In this document: positions 36,509 to 45,803 of the stretch, piece by piece | Layout of the letters: each line of letters begins with the position of its first letter | Position numbering within the stretch: the stretch's first letter is position 1 | NCBI GenBank assembly: GCA_002705265.1 | Contig: PAHR01000021.1 | Span: 23,060-87,059, forward strand | Source: Pelagibacteraceae bacterium | GTDB taxonomy: Bacteria; Pseudomonadota; Alphaproteobacteria; HIMB59 | DNA length: 64,000 nucleotides | Reading direction: 5' to 3' | Notes under the pieces: model-generated | Databases searched by the model: none | Told to the model about the DNA's origin: nothing | What the model saw: the letters and a program-made list of their open reading frames with translations, nothing else | Translations under genes and position numbers: made by a program

Positions 36509-37221
36509 AAATTTATCCCGCAATAGACATTAGTGAGGGCGCTTGCATAAGACTTACTAAAGGGGTCTTCGAAGATAAATCGGTTTATAAATTCAGCCCA
36601 TTGGAAATGGCCATGGAATACAAAAAAGAAGGATTTGAGAACATACATATTGTTGACATTGATGCAACTCTTGCTAGGGGAAACAACTTTGAATTAATAA
36701 AGGATATAAGAAAAAAAATTGATATAAATATACAAGTAGCCGGAGGCATTAGAGATACAAAAACAATTAAAGATAAAATTAATTATGGATTTAATCAAAT
36801 TGTAATTGGAACGCTTGCCGTAAAAAAAACCGATTTTATTAATGACCTCTTAGATGATGAACAAAGCAAAATATCAATAGCTTTGGATTTAAAAGATGGT
36901 TTTATTGCTAGTCATGGATGGAAGGAAAAGAACATTGTGTCTCTTTCAGACATAACAAAAATTTATAACAATAAAAATATTCATTCGTATTTTATAACAG
37001 ATGTGTCAAAAGACGGTATGCTGAGTGGACTAAATTTTGATATTTTCAATTCTGTAAAAAAACTTACATCAAAAAAAATTACAGTTGGCGGAGGTGTGAA
37101 AAATATGGAGGATATCATTAAAGCAAATAAAAAAGGATATGATGGAATTGTTGTGGGTAAGGCAATTTATGAGCATAATATTAAATTAAGAGATCTTTCA
37201 AAATATCAAACACAATGTTAA
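36505..37221 (+). CDS. hisA: ProFAR isomerase HisA
   Basis: HisA is a TIM-barrel isomerase (238 aa) converting ProFAR to PRFAR in histidine synthesis. The N-terminal catalytic aspartate lies in YPAIDISEGACIRL. The second acid is in YFITDVSKDGMLSG. Phosphate-binding turns are VAGGIRD and VGGGVKN. It is located between hisH and hisF, overlapping both by 4 and 7 bp. Confidence 0.95.
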   Translation: MKIYPAIDISEGACIRLTKGVFEDKSVYKFSPLEMAMEYKKEGFENIHIVDIDATLARGNNFELIKDIRKKIDINIQVAGGIRDTKTIKDKINYGFNQIVIGTLAVKKTDFINDLLDDEQSKISIALDLKDGFIASHGWKEKNIVSLSDITKIYNNKNIHSYFITDVSKDGMLSGLNFDIFNSVKKLTSKKITVGGGVKNMEDIIKANKKGYDGIVVGKAIYEHNIKLRDLSKYQTQC

Positions 37222-37967
37222 AAGTTAGAATTATTCCATGTTTAGACATAATAAAAAACAAAGTTGTCAAGGGAGTAAAATTTAAAAACATAAAAACTCT
37301 TGGCGATCCTGTTTTGTTCGCAAAAAAATATTCTGATTCTGGTGCTGATGAAATATGTATGCTAGATATCACAGCATCTCATGAAAAGAGGAAGACTTTT
37401 TTAAAAACGGTAGAGGCAATTGCTAAAGTTATAGACATACCACTAACTGTTGGAGGAGGAGTCTCTCAATTAAATGATATTACAACATTGTTAAATGCAG
37501 GGGCAGACAAAATTTCAATCAATACAGCTGCGGTTTTAAATCCCAATCTTATCAAAAAAGCATCAATAAAGCATGGATCCCAATGTATAGTCGTTGCAAT
37601 AGATGGAAAAAGACATAATAAAAAAATGATCGTTACAATTAAAGGAGGAAGAGAAAAAACAGACAAAACACTTATTAATTGGGCAAAAAAAATGCAAGCT
37701 TTTGGCGCGGGAGAACTTCTAGTAACCTCAATGGATACAGATGGAGTACAAAAGGGATTTGATAAAGAAATGTTAAAATTAATTAATAAAGAAGTAACTA
37801 TACCAGTTATTGCATCAGGGGGAGTGGGAAAATTAAGACACTTCATTGAAGGATATGAAACGAACTCCAGTGGACTTTTAGCTGCAAGCGTATTTCACAC
37901 ATCAAAATATTCCATTACAAAGGTTAAAAATTATTTAAAAAGGAATAAGATACCGGTAAGACTATAA
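37215..37967 (+). CDS. hisF: Imidazole glycerol phosphate synthase cyclase subunit HisF
   Basis: HisF is a TIM-barrel cyclase (250 aa) that joins ammonia from HisH to PRFAR, giving imidazole-glycerol phosphate and AICAR. The N terminus IIPCLDIIKNKVVKGVKF carries the catalytic Asp. The second catalytic Asp is in VTSMDTDGVQKGFD, and the phosphate loops TVGGGVSQ and ASGGVGK are present. The stop overlaps the HIT gene by one base. hisE or hisIE, which often follows, is not here. Confidence 0.95.
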   Translation: MLKVRIIPCLDIIKNKVVKGVKFKNIKTLGDPVLFAKKYSDSGADEICMLDITASHEKRKTFLKTVEAIAKVIDIPLTVGGGVSQLNDITTLLNAGADKISINTAAVLNPNLIKKASIKHGSQCIVVAIDGKRHNKKMIVTIKGGREKTDKTLINWAKKMQAFGAGELLVTSMDTDGVQKGFDKEMLKLINKEVTIPVIASGGVGKLRHFIEGYETNSSGLLAASVFHTSKYSITKVKNYLKRNKIPVRL

Positions 37968-38302
37968 TGAATTATGATAATGAAAATATTTTTGCTAAAA
38001 TTATTAAAGGCGAAATACCATCAGAAAAGATTTTAGAAACAGATTTTATTTTAGCTTTTAATGACATTTCACCAAAAGCCAAGATACATGTTTTAGTTAT
38101 ACCAAAAGGAAAATATATTGATATTTATGATTTTAATAAAAATGCTTCGCGTGAAGAAATTTTAGGCTTTTGGGAAGGCGTTAACGAAACAATTCAAAAA
38201 CTAAAGTTAGAGGAACTCGGGTTTCAAATTAAGATTCACAAGGGTGAAAGCGGAGGACAAGAAGTATTTCACTTCCATATTCACATTCTATCAAACGATT
38301 AG
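37967..38302 (+). CDS. HIT-family nucleotide hydrolase (HinT type)
   Basis: This is a small histidine-triad protein of 111 aa. The N terminus FAKIIKGEIPSEKI and the triad HFHIHIL near the C terminus are diagnostic. HinT proteins hydrolyse adenosine phosphoramidates and acyl-AMP. It is translationally coupled to hisF by a 1-bp overlap in the slot where alphaproteobacteria often place hisE. It ends 23 bp from the convergent BON-domain gene. Confidence 0.9.
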   Translation: MNYDNENIFAKIIKGEIPSEKILETDFILAFNDISPKAKIHVLVIPKGKYIDIYDFNKNASREEILGFWEGVNETIQKLKLEELGFQIKIHKGESGGQEVFHFHIHILSND

Positions 38303-38325
38303 TAAAATATTAAAAATATGTTTAT

Positions 38326-38946
38326 TTAAGAATCAGAGAGCTCAGGGCTAATGATATCTACATAGTCAATGATATCTAAAACACCCTTGATAGATCGTGC
38401 ATGTTCAAACACTCTTTCCAGCTCTTCTGTATTTGATGTAACGCCCATTATAAAAATAATTTTATCTTGAACCTCAAAAGTATATTTTAGTTTTTTAATA
38501 TTTCTATCAACCAAAACCTTACCAAGCAATTGAGCATGAATTGATTTGTCCTCGGCATAATTTATTATGTTAAGCCCCTCTGTTAAATCAATTTCATTTA
38601 AAACTTCAGTAACACCTGTTTGTTTCCAGGCAAGCCTAACAATCTCAACTCTTTGTGACTGATCTTTAACTTTGCCTGTCAAAAGAACTTTACCTTGTTG
38701 AACATCAACGCCAATTTTAGTTACAAGTATAGCGTCATACATAAAAATTCTATCTTTAATGCCCAAAGATATGGCAGTATCATTTACCGCCTCTCCTAAA
38801 GTTTTTTCATCTTGTGTTGTGGCAACTCCTGTTGTGACTCCCGTGCCTATTATTTGCGTTCCTGAACAGCTAAATAAGATCAGCGGCAGTAAAAGAATCA
38901 GGCAGCTAATTTTTTTTAAGGGAAAGAATTCTTTTATAAAGCTCAT
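38326..38946 (-). CDS. BON-domain outer-membrane lipoprotein (DolP/OsmY type)
   Basis: This 206-aa lipoprotein has a lipobox (LFSC near residue 27) and two BON domains (about 65-125 and 130-200). Each has the KVLLTGKVKDQSQR or IIFIMGVTSNTEELE type strand pattern. BON proteins bind phospholipid and support outer-membrane integrity. It overlaps the rsmI gene by 41 bp and is probably co-transcribed with it. That is similar to enterobacteria, where dolP lies in the rsmI-lpoA neighbourhood. Confidence 0.87.
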   Translation of the reverse strand: MSFIKEFFPLKKISCLILLLPLILFSCSGTQIIGTGVTTGVATTQDEKTLGEAVNDTAISLGIKDRIFMYDAILVTKIGVDVQQGKVLLTGKVKDQSQRVEIVRLAWKQTGVTEVLNEIDLTEGLNIINYAEDKSIHAQLLGKVLVDRNIKKLKYTFEVQDKIIFIMGVTSNTEELERVFEHARSIKGVLDIIDYVDIISPELSDS

Positions 38947-39724
38947 TTCTTTTTATTTTATATTTTGTTGAGTATATTTCATATATATTTTTTTTTCCGT
39001 ATTTTTCAATATCTTTTAATAATGTATTGTCGTCAAATTTTTTATTATGCTTGACTTCATTAAATTCTACGCAAACCACCAGCTCTCCTTTTAGATTCAT
39101 GGGCAAAAGTTCCCTAAAATTATTTAAGTTAAAATGGATTTTTTTTTCATAAATTTTAGTCATTTCATTTAGTATGACAACATTCGCGCTTGAGTCCAAT
39201 TCTGATAATAATTCAATTTCTTTGTTGAGCTGAGAGCTTGTAGTAAAAAAAATTAGATTTGACGATATAATATTTTCAAAAATCTTCTTTTTTTGCTGGA
39301 TCTTTTTAGGCAGAAATCCCAAAAAAACAAATGGATTTGGATTTAAAAATCCACATAGTTGTATAGCCATCGTTAAGGAACTAGGCCCGGGAATGCTTTC
39401 GACATGACAGTTATTTTCAAACAAATATTTTATTAATTTTGCCCCCGGGTCTGATATTAACGGAGAGCCAGCATCAGAAATTAAAGAAATAATCTTACCT
39501 TGCTCTATTTTTTGTTTTATATAATTATGTTTAAGGTCAAAGTCATGGTCAGTATATTTTTCAACATATAAAGGATTAATATTAATGTGTCTAAATAGCT
39601 TTGAGCTGTGTTTTGTGTTTTCACAAAAAATAATATCAGATTTTTTTAAGACACTAATGCCCCTTATTGTGATATCATCTAAATTTCCTATGGGAGTTGC
39701 AACTATATATAACCCAGGTTTCAT
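38906..39724 (-). CDS. rsmI: 16S rRNA 2'-O-methyltransferase RsmI
   Basis: RsmI is a SAM-dependent tetrapyrrole-methylase-fold enzyme (272 aa) that 2'-O-methylates C1402 of 16S rRNA. The N-terminal GLYIVATPIGNLDDITIRG and the segment SLISDAGSPLISDPGAKLI are highly specific. VESIPGPSSLTMAIQLCG forms the middle motif. It is divergent from the LpoA-like gene with only 14 bp between starts, so the promoters must overlap the coding ends. Confidence 0.96.
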   Translation of the reverse strand: MKPGLYIVATPIGNLDDITIRGISVLKKSDIIFCENTKHSSKLFRHININPLYVEKYTDHDFDLKHNYIKQKIEQGKIISLISDAGSPLISDPGAKLIKYLFENNCHVESIPGPSSLTMAIQLCGFLNPNPFVFLGFLPKKIQQKKKIFENIISSNLIFFTTSSQLNKEIELLSELDSSANVVILNEMTKIYEKKIHFNLNNFRELLPMNLKGELVVCVEFNEVKHNKKFDDNTLLKDIEKYGKKNIYEIYSTKYKIKRNELYKRILSLKKN

Positions 39725-39738
39725 TGGGACCTAGATTA

Positions 39739-40734
39739 ATGAAATTATTAATAATTTGCACACTATTTATTATTTATGCCTGTGCGCCAACCACACAGCA
39801 AACGCCCATTAAAAAGGAAAAACCCACAATTGAAATAGTTCCACAAGCCCCAGTGGAAATTAAAAACCTAGATAATGTCATTGTAGTCTTGGATGAAAAC
39901 AAAACATCCCAAAAGTTATTTTTTGAAGAATTTACTAATTCCAATTTAATTACCGAACTAGATAAAAAAATTATATTTTATTATGACATAGAAGAAATCA
40001 CGGACGAAAAGATAAATAATACTATTATAATCGGCCCCAATAAGTCAGATAAGCTCATACTGTTAAAAGAAAAATTAGGCAATAACAATTTAATATTAAG
40101 TCTTACAAATGACCTAACTCTAAAAAGGCAATTCAACGAAGACCAAATTATTTTTTTAGGAATGTCACCTTTTTTTCACGTAGCAAAATTAAAACAAGAA
40201 TTATTTGCCTCAACATCAGTTGCGGTTTTATACAAGCAAAGTTTTTATGGAGTTAGAATAAATAATTATCTTAAAAAATTATATATAGGTAAATACATAA
40301 AATCATCGCCTTATACCGAAGAGCCACAAGATATTATTTTTTCAATTAAAGCACTTGGTGATTTAGCCCAGTATGACAATGTCATTCTGATTGATGACAC
40401 AATGGTTTACAAAAACGTTCTAACTAATCTTGCATCACAAGATACAATTTACCCTTATAATAAAATTTATTTAATTGATAATTTTTTAGAGCAGAGGAAC
40501 TCTATATCTAGTTTCTATAATCAAATTAACAGAGCAAATATTTCAAATATTGATTTAAAATCAGCAAAAGATCCGCATAGAGAGTTTTTTTATCGCGCAT
40601 CTGTAAATATGGCTATTTCAATTGCGCACGAAATTATTAAAACAAAAGAGTTCTCCAAAATAGTTTATTCTGACCAACTGGGGTTTTTAGAAGTAAAAGA
40701 CCTTACAATAAATTATCCAATAAAATTTGACTAA
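39739..40734 (+). CDS. LpoA-like penicillin-binding-protein activator lipoprotein
   Basis: This is a lipoprotein of 331 aa with the signal MKLLIICTLFIIYAC (lipobox IYAC) and a periplasmic-binding-protein fold. LpoA activates peptidoglycan synthase PBP1A from the outer membrane in Gammaproteobacteria, and alphaproteobacterial homologues sit next to rsmI, as here. The track starts at 39697; I chose the ATG at 39739, which begins the signal peptide. It lacks the N-terminal TPR domain of E. coli LpoA. yraN, often next, is absent. Its 3' end overlaps rdgB by 32 bp. Confidence 0.72.
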   Translation: MKLLIICTLFIIYACAPTTQQTPIKKEKPTIEIVPQAPVEIKNLDNVIVVLDENKTSQKLFFEEFTNSNLITELDKKIIFYYDIEEITDEKINNTIIIGPNKSDKLILLKEKLGNNNLILSLTNDLTLKRQFNEDQIIFLGMSPFFHVAKLKQELFASTSVAVLYKQSFYGVRINNYLKKLYIGKYIKSSPYTEEPQDIIFSIKALGDLAQYDNVILIDDTMVYKNVLTNLASQDTIYPYNKIYLIDNFLEQRNSISSFYNQINRANISNIDLKSAKDPHREFFYRASVNMAISIAHEIIKTKEFSKIVYSDQLGFLEVKDLTINYPIKFD

Positions 40735-41323
40735 TTTTTTTTTTAAAATCTAAAAAAGCAAAATATCTGTGGGATAAAATTAGTTTTTCAATTTTTTCCA
40801 TTTCAGCAAATGTTTTTTTGTGCCCTTTTGGGACAAAAAAAGGATCAAATCCGAAGCCGTTATGACCTCTTTTATTTTTTATAATCTTTCCCTCTACCAT
40901 TCCATTAGCTGATATTTCATTATCTTTATCTAAATAATTTAATGAGCAAAAAAAAGTCGCTGGGATTGCATTGCATTCCAACCCATATTTTTTATAAATA
41001 TGATTTACTGCTTTTTTTATTCCGCCCTGCTCAATAGTAAATCTAGCAGTCTTAACCCCAGGAAAATCTATACTATTTTTAATTATAAAACCGCTATCAT
41101 CACTTAAAGTAGGGATTTTAGTTTTTTTAAAATAAAAACTTGATTTAGAAGAAGCGTTACTTTCGAATGTATCACCATTTTCATTTGGTTCTCCCCTAAT
41201 ATCTTGAGAGGATAGGTCTAAAATTTTAAAATGCTTAAAAATTTTAAAATATTCAATATAAAATTTAAACTCTTTAAATTTTCCCTCATTTCCAGTGCCA
41301 ATTAAAATTTTTTTTTTAAGCAA
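40703..41323 (-). CDS. rdgB: XTP/dITP diphosphatase RdgB
   Basis: RdgB is a house-cleaning pyrophosphatase (206 aa) that removes dITP, XTP and other deaminated purine nucleotides. Motifs are GTGNEGKFKEFKFY (family SNNxGKxxE), TLSDDSGFII, FPGVKTARF, GFGFDPFFVPKG and the C-terminal SHRYFAF (family SHRxxA). It overlaps rph by 8 bp; the rph-rdgB pair is widespread. Its 3' end overlaps the convergent lipoprotein gene by 32 bp. Confidence 0.94.
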   Translation of the reverse strand: MLKKKILIGTGNEGKFKEFKFYIEYFKIFKHFKILDLSSQDIRGEPNENGDTFESNASSKSSFYFKKTKIPTLSDDSGFIIKNSIDFPGVKTARFTIEQGGIKKAVNHIYKKYGLECNAIPATFFCSLNYLDKDNEISANGMVEGKIIKNKRGHNGFGFDPFFVPKGHKKTFAEMEKIEKLILSHRYFAFLDFKKKISQILLDNLL

Positions 41324-42044
41324 TTGATATTGCTTTATTTTGTATTTTATTTATCTCTGGCATCACTTTTTCTACCAGCTGTATAAAATCCAAAATGGTT
41401 TGCTTGCTAAATTTAGCTTCCTCTCCAGTCGACTGAAACTCGATAAAATTCCCATCGCCAGACATCACTACATTACAATCCACCTCTGCATTTGAATCTT
41501 CGGGATAATTTAAATCTACACACGGCGTTCCATTAACAACCCCTACTGAAATAGCAGCAATTTGATTTACAATAATTTGTGAATTTAAATTATAATTTTT
41601 TTTGTAAACATTTATTGATCTTGCCAAACTAACATAACCACCAATTATTGATGCCGTTCTTGTTCCTCCATCAGCACTAATAACATCACAATCAACCTTA
41701 ATAGTTTTTTCCCCCAAAAGATTTAAATTTACAGCACACCTAAGGCTTCTCCCAATAAGTCTTTGAATTTCCTGAGTCCTTCCAGACTGTTTACCTCTAG
41801 CAGCCTCTCTATCAACTCTTTGATCCGTTGAAGAAGGAAGCATCCCGTATTCTGCGGTAAGCCACCCTTTTCCAGAATTTCTCAAAAAGCTTGGAACCTT
41901 GTCTTCTATTACGGCTGAACATAAGACGTGTGTATTGCCTAACTTTACCAAACATGAGCTTTTATTATTTGGTTGTATATTTGTTATGATATCTAACCCT
42001 CTAATATCATCTAAACTCCTATCACTTCTTGAATATCCGGACAT
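41316..42044 (-). CDS. rph: Ribonuclease PH
   Basis: This phosphorolytic 3'-5' exoribonuclease (242 aa) trims tRNA 3' ends and forms a hexamer. Diagnostic segments are LTAEYGMLPSSTDQRVDREAARGKQSGRTQEIQRLIGRS and KVDCDVISADGGTRTASIIGGYVSL, followed by DSNAEVDCNVVMSG. It is divergent from hrcA with only 31 bp between the starts, as in many alphaproteobacterial rph/hrcA regions. Confidence 0.96.
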   Translation of the reverse strand: MSGYSRSDRSLDDIRGLDIITNIQPNNKSSCLVKLGNTHVLCSAVIEDKVPSFLRNSGKGWLTAEYGMLPSSTDQRVDREAARGKQSGRTQEIQRLIGRSLRCAVNLNLLGEKTIKVDCDVISADGGTRTASIIGGYVSLARSINVYKKNYNLNSQIIVNQIAAISVGVVNGTPCVDLNYPEDSNAEVDCNVVMSGDGNFIEFQSTGEEAKFSKQTILDFIQLVEKVMPEINKIQNKAISIA

Positions 42045-42075
42045 TTTTTATAACTTATAAGATTATAACAAAACA

Positions 42076-43101
42076 ATGAATAAAAAAATTTTAGACATAA
42101 GCGATAGAGCAAGGTCTGTATTTAAATTTTTAGTTGAAGACTATTTAAAAAATGGAAGTCCCATTGGCTCTAAATCTATAAAGGATAACATGAGGATTAA
42201 TCTATCAAGCGCCACTATCAGGAATGTTCTCGCAGAAATCAACTTTTATGGCCTAATAAATAGAGACCATCACTCAGCGGGAAGCAAGCCGTCTGATCTT
42301 GGGCTGCAATTTTATACAAACGCACTTTTGGAATTGGAAAATATAAATCCAAAAGAAAAAAAATTTATTGACGAAAATTCAAAAAATGATGGGTTTTTAA
42401 ATCAAAATAAAAAAATCACTGAAGTGTTGAATTCTCTTTCAAAGCAAACAAGCTTAGTTATTAACGAAGATAAGATTATGAAAATTAATAAAATAGATTT
42501 TTATAAGTTTGATCTGAAAAAAATTATTTTTATTATTCAATATGAGGGGGGGTCAATAACTAATAGACTGGTTGAATTAGAGACGACAATTGACGAAAAA
42601 GATCTAAATCTTGTATCTTCCCTGCTGTCTAGATTTCGAGAGCCATTCTTGCCTAATGAAATCCAAAAAAAAGTAAATGAATTCATAAAGGAAACGAAAT
42701 TAACTCTAAATAAGAAAACAAAATTATTAATATCTAAAGGATTAAAAGTTGAAAAATTTTCTGAAAATCAAAGTTCTTTTTTTATTAGGGGTGTTGGTGA
42801 CTTATTAAAAAACAACAAAGATATCGAAATAGACAGTTTAAATGAATTATTAAATGATATTGAAACAGGTAAAATTGCAAAAAAACTTATTAGAGCCTTG
42901 AAAACTTCTAAAGGAGTACAAATATTTATAGGAAGCAATACAAATTTATATAAGCAAAGCAACATGTCCATGATACTTTCTAACTATACAAGGAAAAACG
43001 GAATAGCCGGAGCTGTTGGAATTATAGGTCCAAAAAGAATAGATTATCAGAAAATTATCCCAATAATTAATTATATGTCTGAAGTAATATCTAATAAATA
43101 G
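42076..43101 (+). CDS. hrcA: Heat-inducible transcription repressor HrcA
   Basis: HrcA (341 aa) binds CIRCE elements and represses chaperone genes. The N-terminal winged helix includes RARSVFKFLVEDYLKNGSPIGSKSI and SSATIRNVLAEINFYGLI. The C-terminal GAF-like domain ends with MSMILSNYTRKNGIAGAVGIIGPKRIDY, typical of the family. It is followed 9 bp later by grpE. I saw no CIRCE repeat in this window, so its targets, for example groESL, may lie elsewhere. Confidence 0.95.
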   Translation: MNKKILDISDRARSVFKFLVEDYLKNGSPIGSKSIKDNMRINLSSATIRNVLAEINFYGLINRDHHSAGSKPSDLGLQFYTNALLELENINPKEKKFIDENSKNDGFLNQNKKITEVLNSLSKQTSLVINEDKIMKINKIDFYKFDLKKIIFIIQYEGGSITNRLVELETTIDEKDLNLVSSLLSRFREPFLPNEIQKKVNEFIKETKLTLNKKTKLLISKGLKVEKFSENQSSFFIRGVGDLLKNNKDIEIDSLNELLNDIETGKIAKKLIRALKTSKGVQIFIGSNTNLYKQSNMSMILSNYTRKNGIAGAVGIIGPKRIDYQKIIPIINYMSEVISNK

Positions 43102-43110
43102 GAGGAGTGC

Positions 43111-43749
43111 ATGACCGAGGAAGAATCAAAAGACAATCAAAATAAACATCAGAACGATAGCTTAACAGAACAAATACAAAACGATAAAGAAAACCAAGAT
43201 AATAATCAGGCGAATAACGAAGATAAGGAAACTCTTTCCAGTGAAAAAATTATTGAAAATTTAAAGATCGAAATAGATGAATTAAAAGATCATAGACTCA
43301 GGGCAGTTGCAGAATTAGACAATTTTAGAAAAAGATCTGAAAAAGACCAATCTGACGCATTAAAATATAGTATTTCTAACTTTGCAAAGGAAGTTGTTTC
43401 AATTATGGATAACATAGAGCGAGCAAAAAGCAGCATTAATCAAGATAAAAAGGAAGAAAAATCAATAAAATCGGTTTTAGAGGGAATTGACTTAATTCAC
43501 CAAAGCATTGTTAGCGTATTTGAAAAATTTGGAATTAAAAAAATAGACTCAATAAATCAAAAATTTGATCATAATTTTCACCAAGCAATGATGGAAGTAG
43601 AAAGAGATGATTGTGAGCCAGGTATTGTAGTGCAAGAGCTGATCCCAGGATATACAATCCATGACAGACTTCTTAGGCCAGCTATGGTCGGAGTCTCAAA
43701 ACAAACTGACCAAAAAACAGATATTTCAAGAGAAAAACCCTCAAAATAA
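43111..43749 (+). CDS. grpE: Nucleotide exchange factor GrpE
   Basis: GrpE releases ADP from DnaK (212 aa). There is an acidic, Gln/Asn-rich N-terminal tail (1-50), a long coiled coil (about 50-110, with LRAVAELDNFRKRSEKDQ) and the C-terminal beta domain (NFHQAMMEVERDDCEPG, VVQELIPGYTIHDRLLRPAMVGVS). A near-consensus Shine-Dalgarno (AGGAGG) sits 5 bp upstream. It is co-transcribed with hrcA and followed by the separate dnaK promoter. Confidence 0.95.
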   Translation: MTEEESKDNQNKHQNDSLTEQIQNDKENQDNNQANNEDKETLSSEKIIENLKIEIDELKDHRLRAVAELDNFRKRSEKDQSDALKYSISNFAKEVVSIMDNIERAKSSINQDKKEEKSIKSVLEGIDLIHQSIVSVFEKFGIKKIDSINQKFDHNFHQAMMEVERDDCEPGIVVQELIPGYTIHDRLLRPAMVGVSKQTDQKTDISREKPSK

Positions 43750-43779
43750 CACTATTTTACAAAATTATTTAATTTGTCT

Positions 43780-43807
43780 CTTGAATAGAAGCCAACACAA
43801 CCCATAT
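43780..43807 (+). promoter_or_regulatory. Sigma-32 (RpoH)-type heat-shock promoter of dnaK
   Basis: CTTGAA (43780-43785) and CCCATAT (43801-43807) are separated by 15 bp. They match the RpoH consensus CTTGAAA-N11-16-CCCCATNT closely and lie 37 bp before the dnaK start codon. This indicates that dnaK-dnaJ can be induced independently of hrcA-grpE. Confidence 0.85.
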
Positions 43808-43844
43808 CAAATAAATATAATAAATAATTATTAAGGACTGAAAA

Positions 43845-45779
43845 ATGGCAAAAGTTATAGGTATAGATTTAGGAACAACGAATTCTTGTGTTGCAATTAT
43901 GGATGGAAAAAATCCAAAAGTTATAGAAAATTCTGAAGGTGGAAGAACTACCCCTTCTATCGTAGCATTTACTGAAAATGAAAAACTAATAGGACAATCA
44001 GCTAAAAGACAGGGCGTCACAAATCCTGAGAATACCCTTTATGCAGTGAAGAGATTAATCGGAAGAAATTTTAATGACGAGGTTGTAAAAAAAGATATAG
44101 GTCTTTCCCCTTTTAAAATTGTTAAAGGCAATAATGGTGATGCTTGGGTCGAAGCTCTTGGTGAAAAGTATAGCCCAAGTCAAGTGTCTGCATTTGTTCT
44201 TCAAAAAATGAAAGAAACAGCAGAGACTTACACAGGAGAAACAATCACCCAAGCTGTTATAACTGTACCAGCTTATTTTAATGATGCACAGAGACAGGCA
44301 ACTAAAGACGCTGGAAAAATTGCAGGACTAGAAGTTCTTAGAATAATTAATGAGCCTACCGCAGCATCACTGGCTTATGGTTTAGATAAAAAACAATCAG
44401 GAACAGTTGTGGTATATGATTTAGGAGGAGGCACGTTTGACGTCTCAATACTAGAAGTTGGGGATGGTGTTTTTGAAGTTAAATCCACAAATGGTGACAC
44501 ACACTTAGGTGGCGAGGATTTTGATTTACGAATTATTGATTACTTAGCAGACGAGTTTAAGAAGGAACAAGGGGTTGATCTTAAAAAAGACAAACTTGCG
44601 CTTCAAAGGTTAAAAGAAGCGGCTGAAAAAGCAAAGATAGAATTATCAAGCGCAACTCAAACCGATGTAAACCTTCCTTTTATAACCGCGGACCAAACAG
44701 GACCAAAACACTTAAACGTTAAAATGACTAGAGCGAAACTAGAAGAATTAGTTGATGATTTATTACAATCAACCATTGATCCTTGTAAAAAAGCATTAAA
44801 GGACGCTGGCCTAACCTCCTCTGATATTAATGAGGTTATTCTTGTTGGAGGCATGACAAGAATGCCAAAGGTCTCAGAAATAGTAAAAGGGTTTTTTAAC
44901 AAGGAACCAAGCAAGGGGGTAAATCCTGACGAAGTTGTTGCTATGGGCGCTGCTATTCAAGCCGGTGTTTTACAAGGCGATGTAAAAGATGTTTTGCTTC
45001 TAGATGTAACTCCACTCTCACTTGGCATAGAAACACTAGGGGGTGTATTTACAAAATTAATTGAAAGAAATACAACTGTACCAACTAAAAAAAGCCAAGT
45101 ATTTTCTACTGCAGAAGATAATCAAGCGGCTGTAACAATTAGGGTTTTTCAAGGTGAACGCGAGATGGCAACTGACAATAAACTACTTGGTCAGTTCGAT
45201 TTAGTTGGTATTCCTCCAGCCCAAAGAGGCACCCCACAAATAGAAGTAACTTTTGATATAGATGCAAATGGAATTGTCAACGTATCCGCAAAAGATAAAT
45301 CAACAGGTAAAGAACAGCAAATTAAAATTCAAGCTTCCGGAGGTCTCTCTGATGAAGAAATTGAAAAAATGGTTAAAGACGCAGAGACTAACGCAGAAGA
45401 AGACAAGAAAAAAAGAGAAGTAGTGGATGCAAAAAATGCTGCAGATGGTCTAGTTTTTCAAACAGAAAAAAATCTTAAAGAATACGGTGAAAAAATAGAA
45501 GCCGTTGATAAAACTAAAATAGAAGACGATCTAAAAGATCTTAAAGATGCTATTGAAAAAGATGATTTAGATTTGATTAAACAAAAAACAGAATCTTTAA
45601 CTCAGTCTTCAATGAAGATGGGTGAGGCAATGTATAAAGACCAGCAGGCAAAACAGCCTAATGACCAAGATGTTGACCCAAATCAAAAAACAGAAGAAGA
45701 CACTAATAAAAAAGACGATGATGTTATTGATGCTGACTTTGAAGAAGTAGAAGAAGATAAAAAAGAAAATAAAAGTTAA
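43845..45779 (+). CDS. dnaK: Hsp70 chaperone DnaK
   Basis: DnaK is the central ATP-dependent chaperone (644 aa). ATPase-domain motifs are [32 protein letters not shown] and [10 protein letters not shown]. The linker ([19 protein letters not shown]) couples to the substrate-binding beta domain and helical lid. The acidic tail ends [16 protein letters not shown], as usual in proteobacteria. It has its own RpoH-type promoter and is followed 24 bp later by dnaJ. Confidence 0.98.
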   Translation: MAKVIGIDLGTTNSCVAIMDGKNPKVIENSEGGRTTPSIVAFTENEKLIGQSAKRQGVTNPENTLYAVKRLIGRNFNDEVVKKDIGLSPFKIVKGNNGDAWVEALGEKYSPSQVSAFVLQKMKETAETYTGETITQAVITVPAYFNDAQRQATKDAGKIAGLEVLRIINEPTAASLAYGLDKKQSGTVVVYDLGGGTFDVSILEVGDGVFEVKSTNGDTHLGGEDFDLRIIDYLADEFKKEQGVDLKKDKLALQRLKEAAEKAKIELSSATQTDVNLPFITADQTGPKHLNVKMTRAKLEELVDDLLQSTIDPCKKALKDAGLTSSDINEVILVGGMTRMPKVSEIVKGFFNKEPSKGVNPDEVVAMGAAIQAGVLQGDVKDVLLLDVTPLSLGIETLGGVFTKLIERNTTVPTKKSQVFSTAEDNQAAVTIRVFQGEREMATDNKLLGQFDLVGIPPAQRGTPQIEVTFDIDANGIVNVSAKDKSTGKEQQIKIQASGGLSDEEIEKMVKDAETNAEEDKKKREVVDAKNAADGLVFQTEKNLKEYGEKIEAVDKTKIEDDLKDLKDAIEKDDLDLIKQKTESLTQSSMKMGEAMYKDQQAKQPNDQDVDPNQKTEEDTNKKDDDVIDADFEEVEEDKKENKS

Positions 45780-45803
45780 TTTAAATTATTTTTTTGTAAA
45801 AAA

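Noticed and set aside
40170-40190. Second parS-like sequence (TTCACGTAGC)
   Set aside because: Only one half-site matches; the other half is not palindromic.
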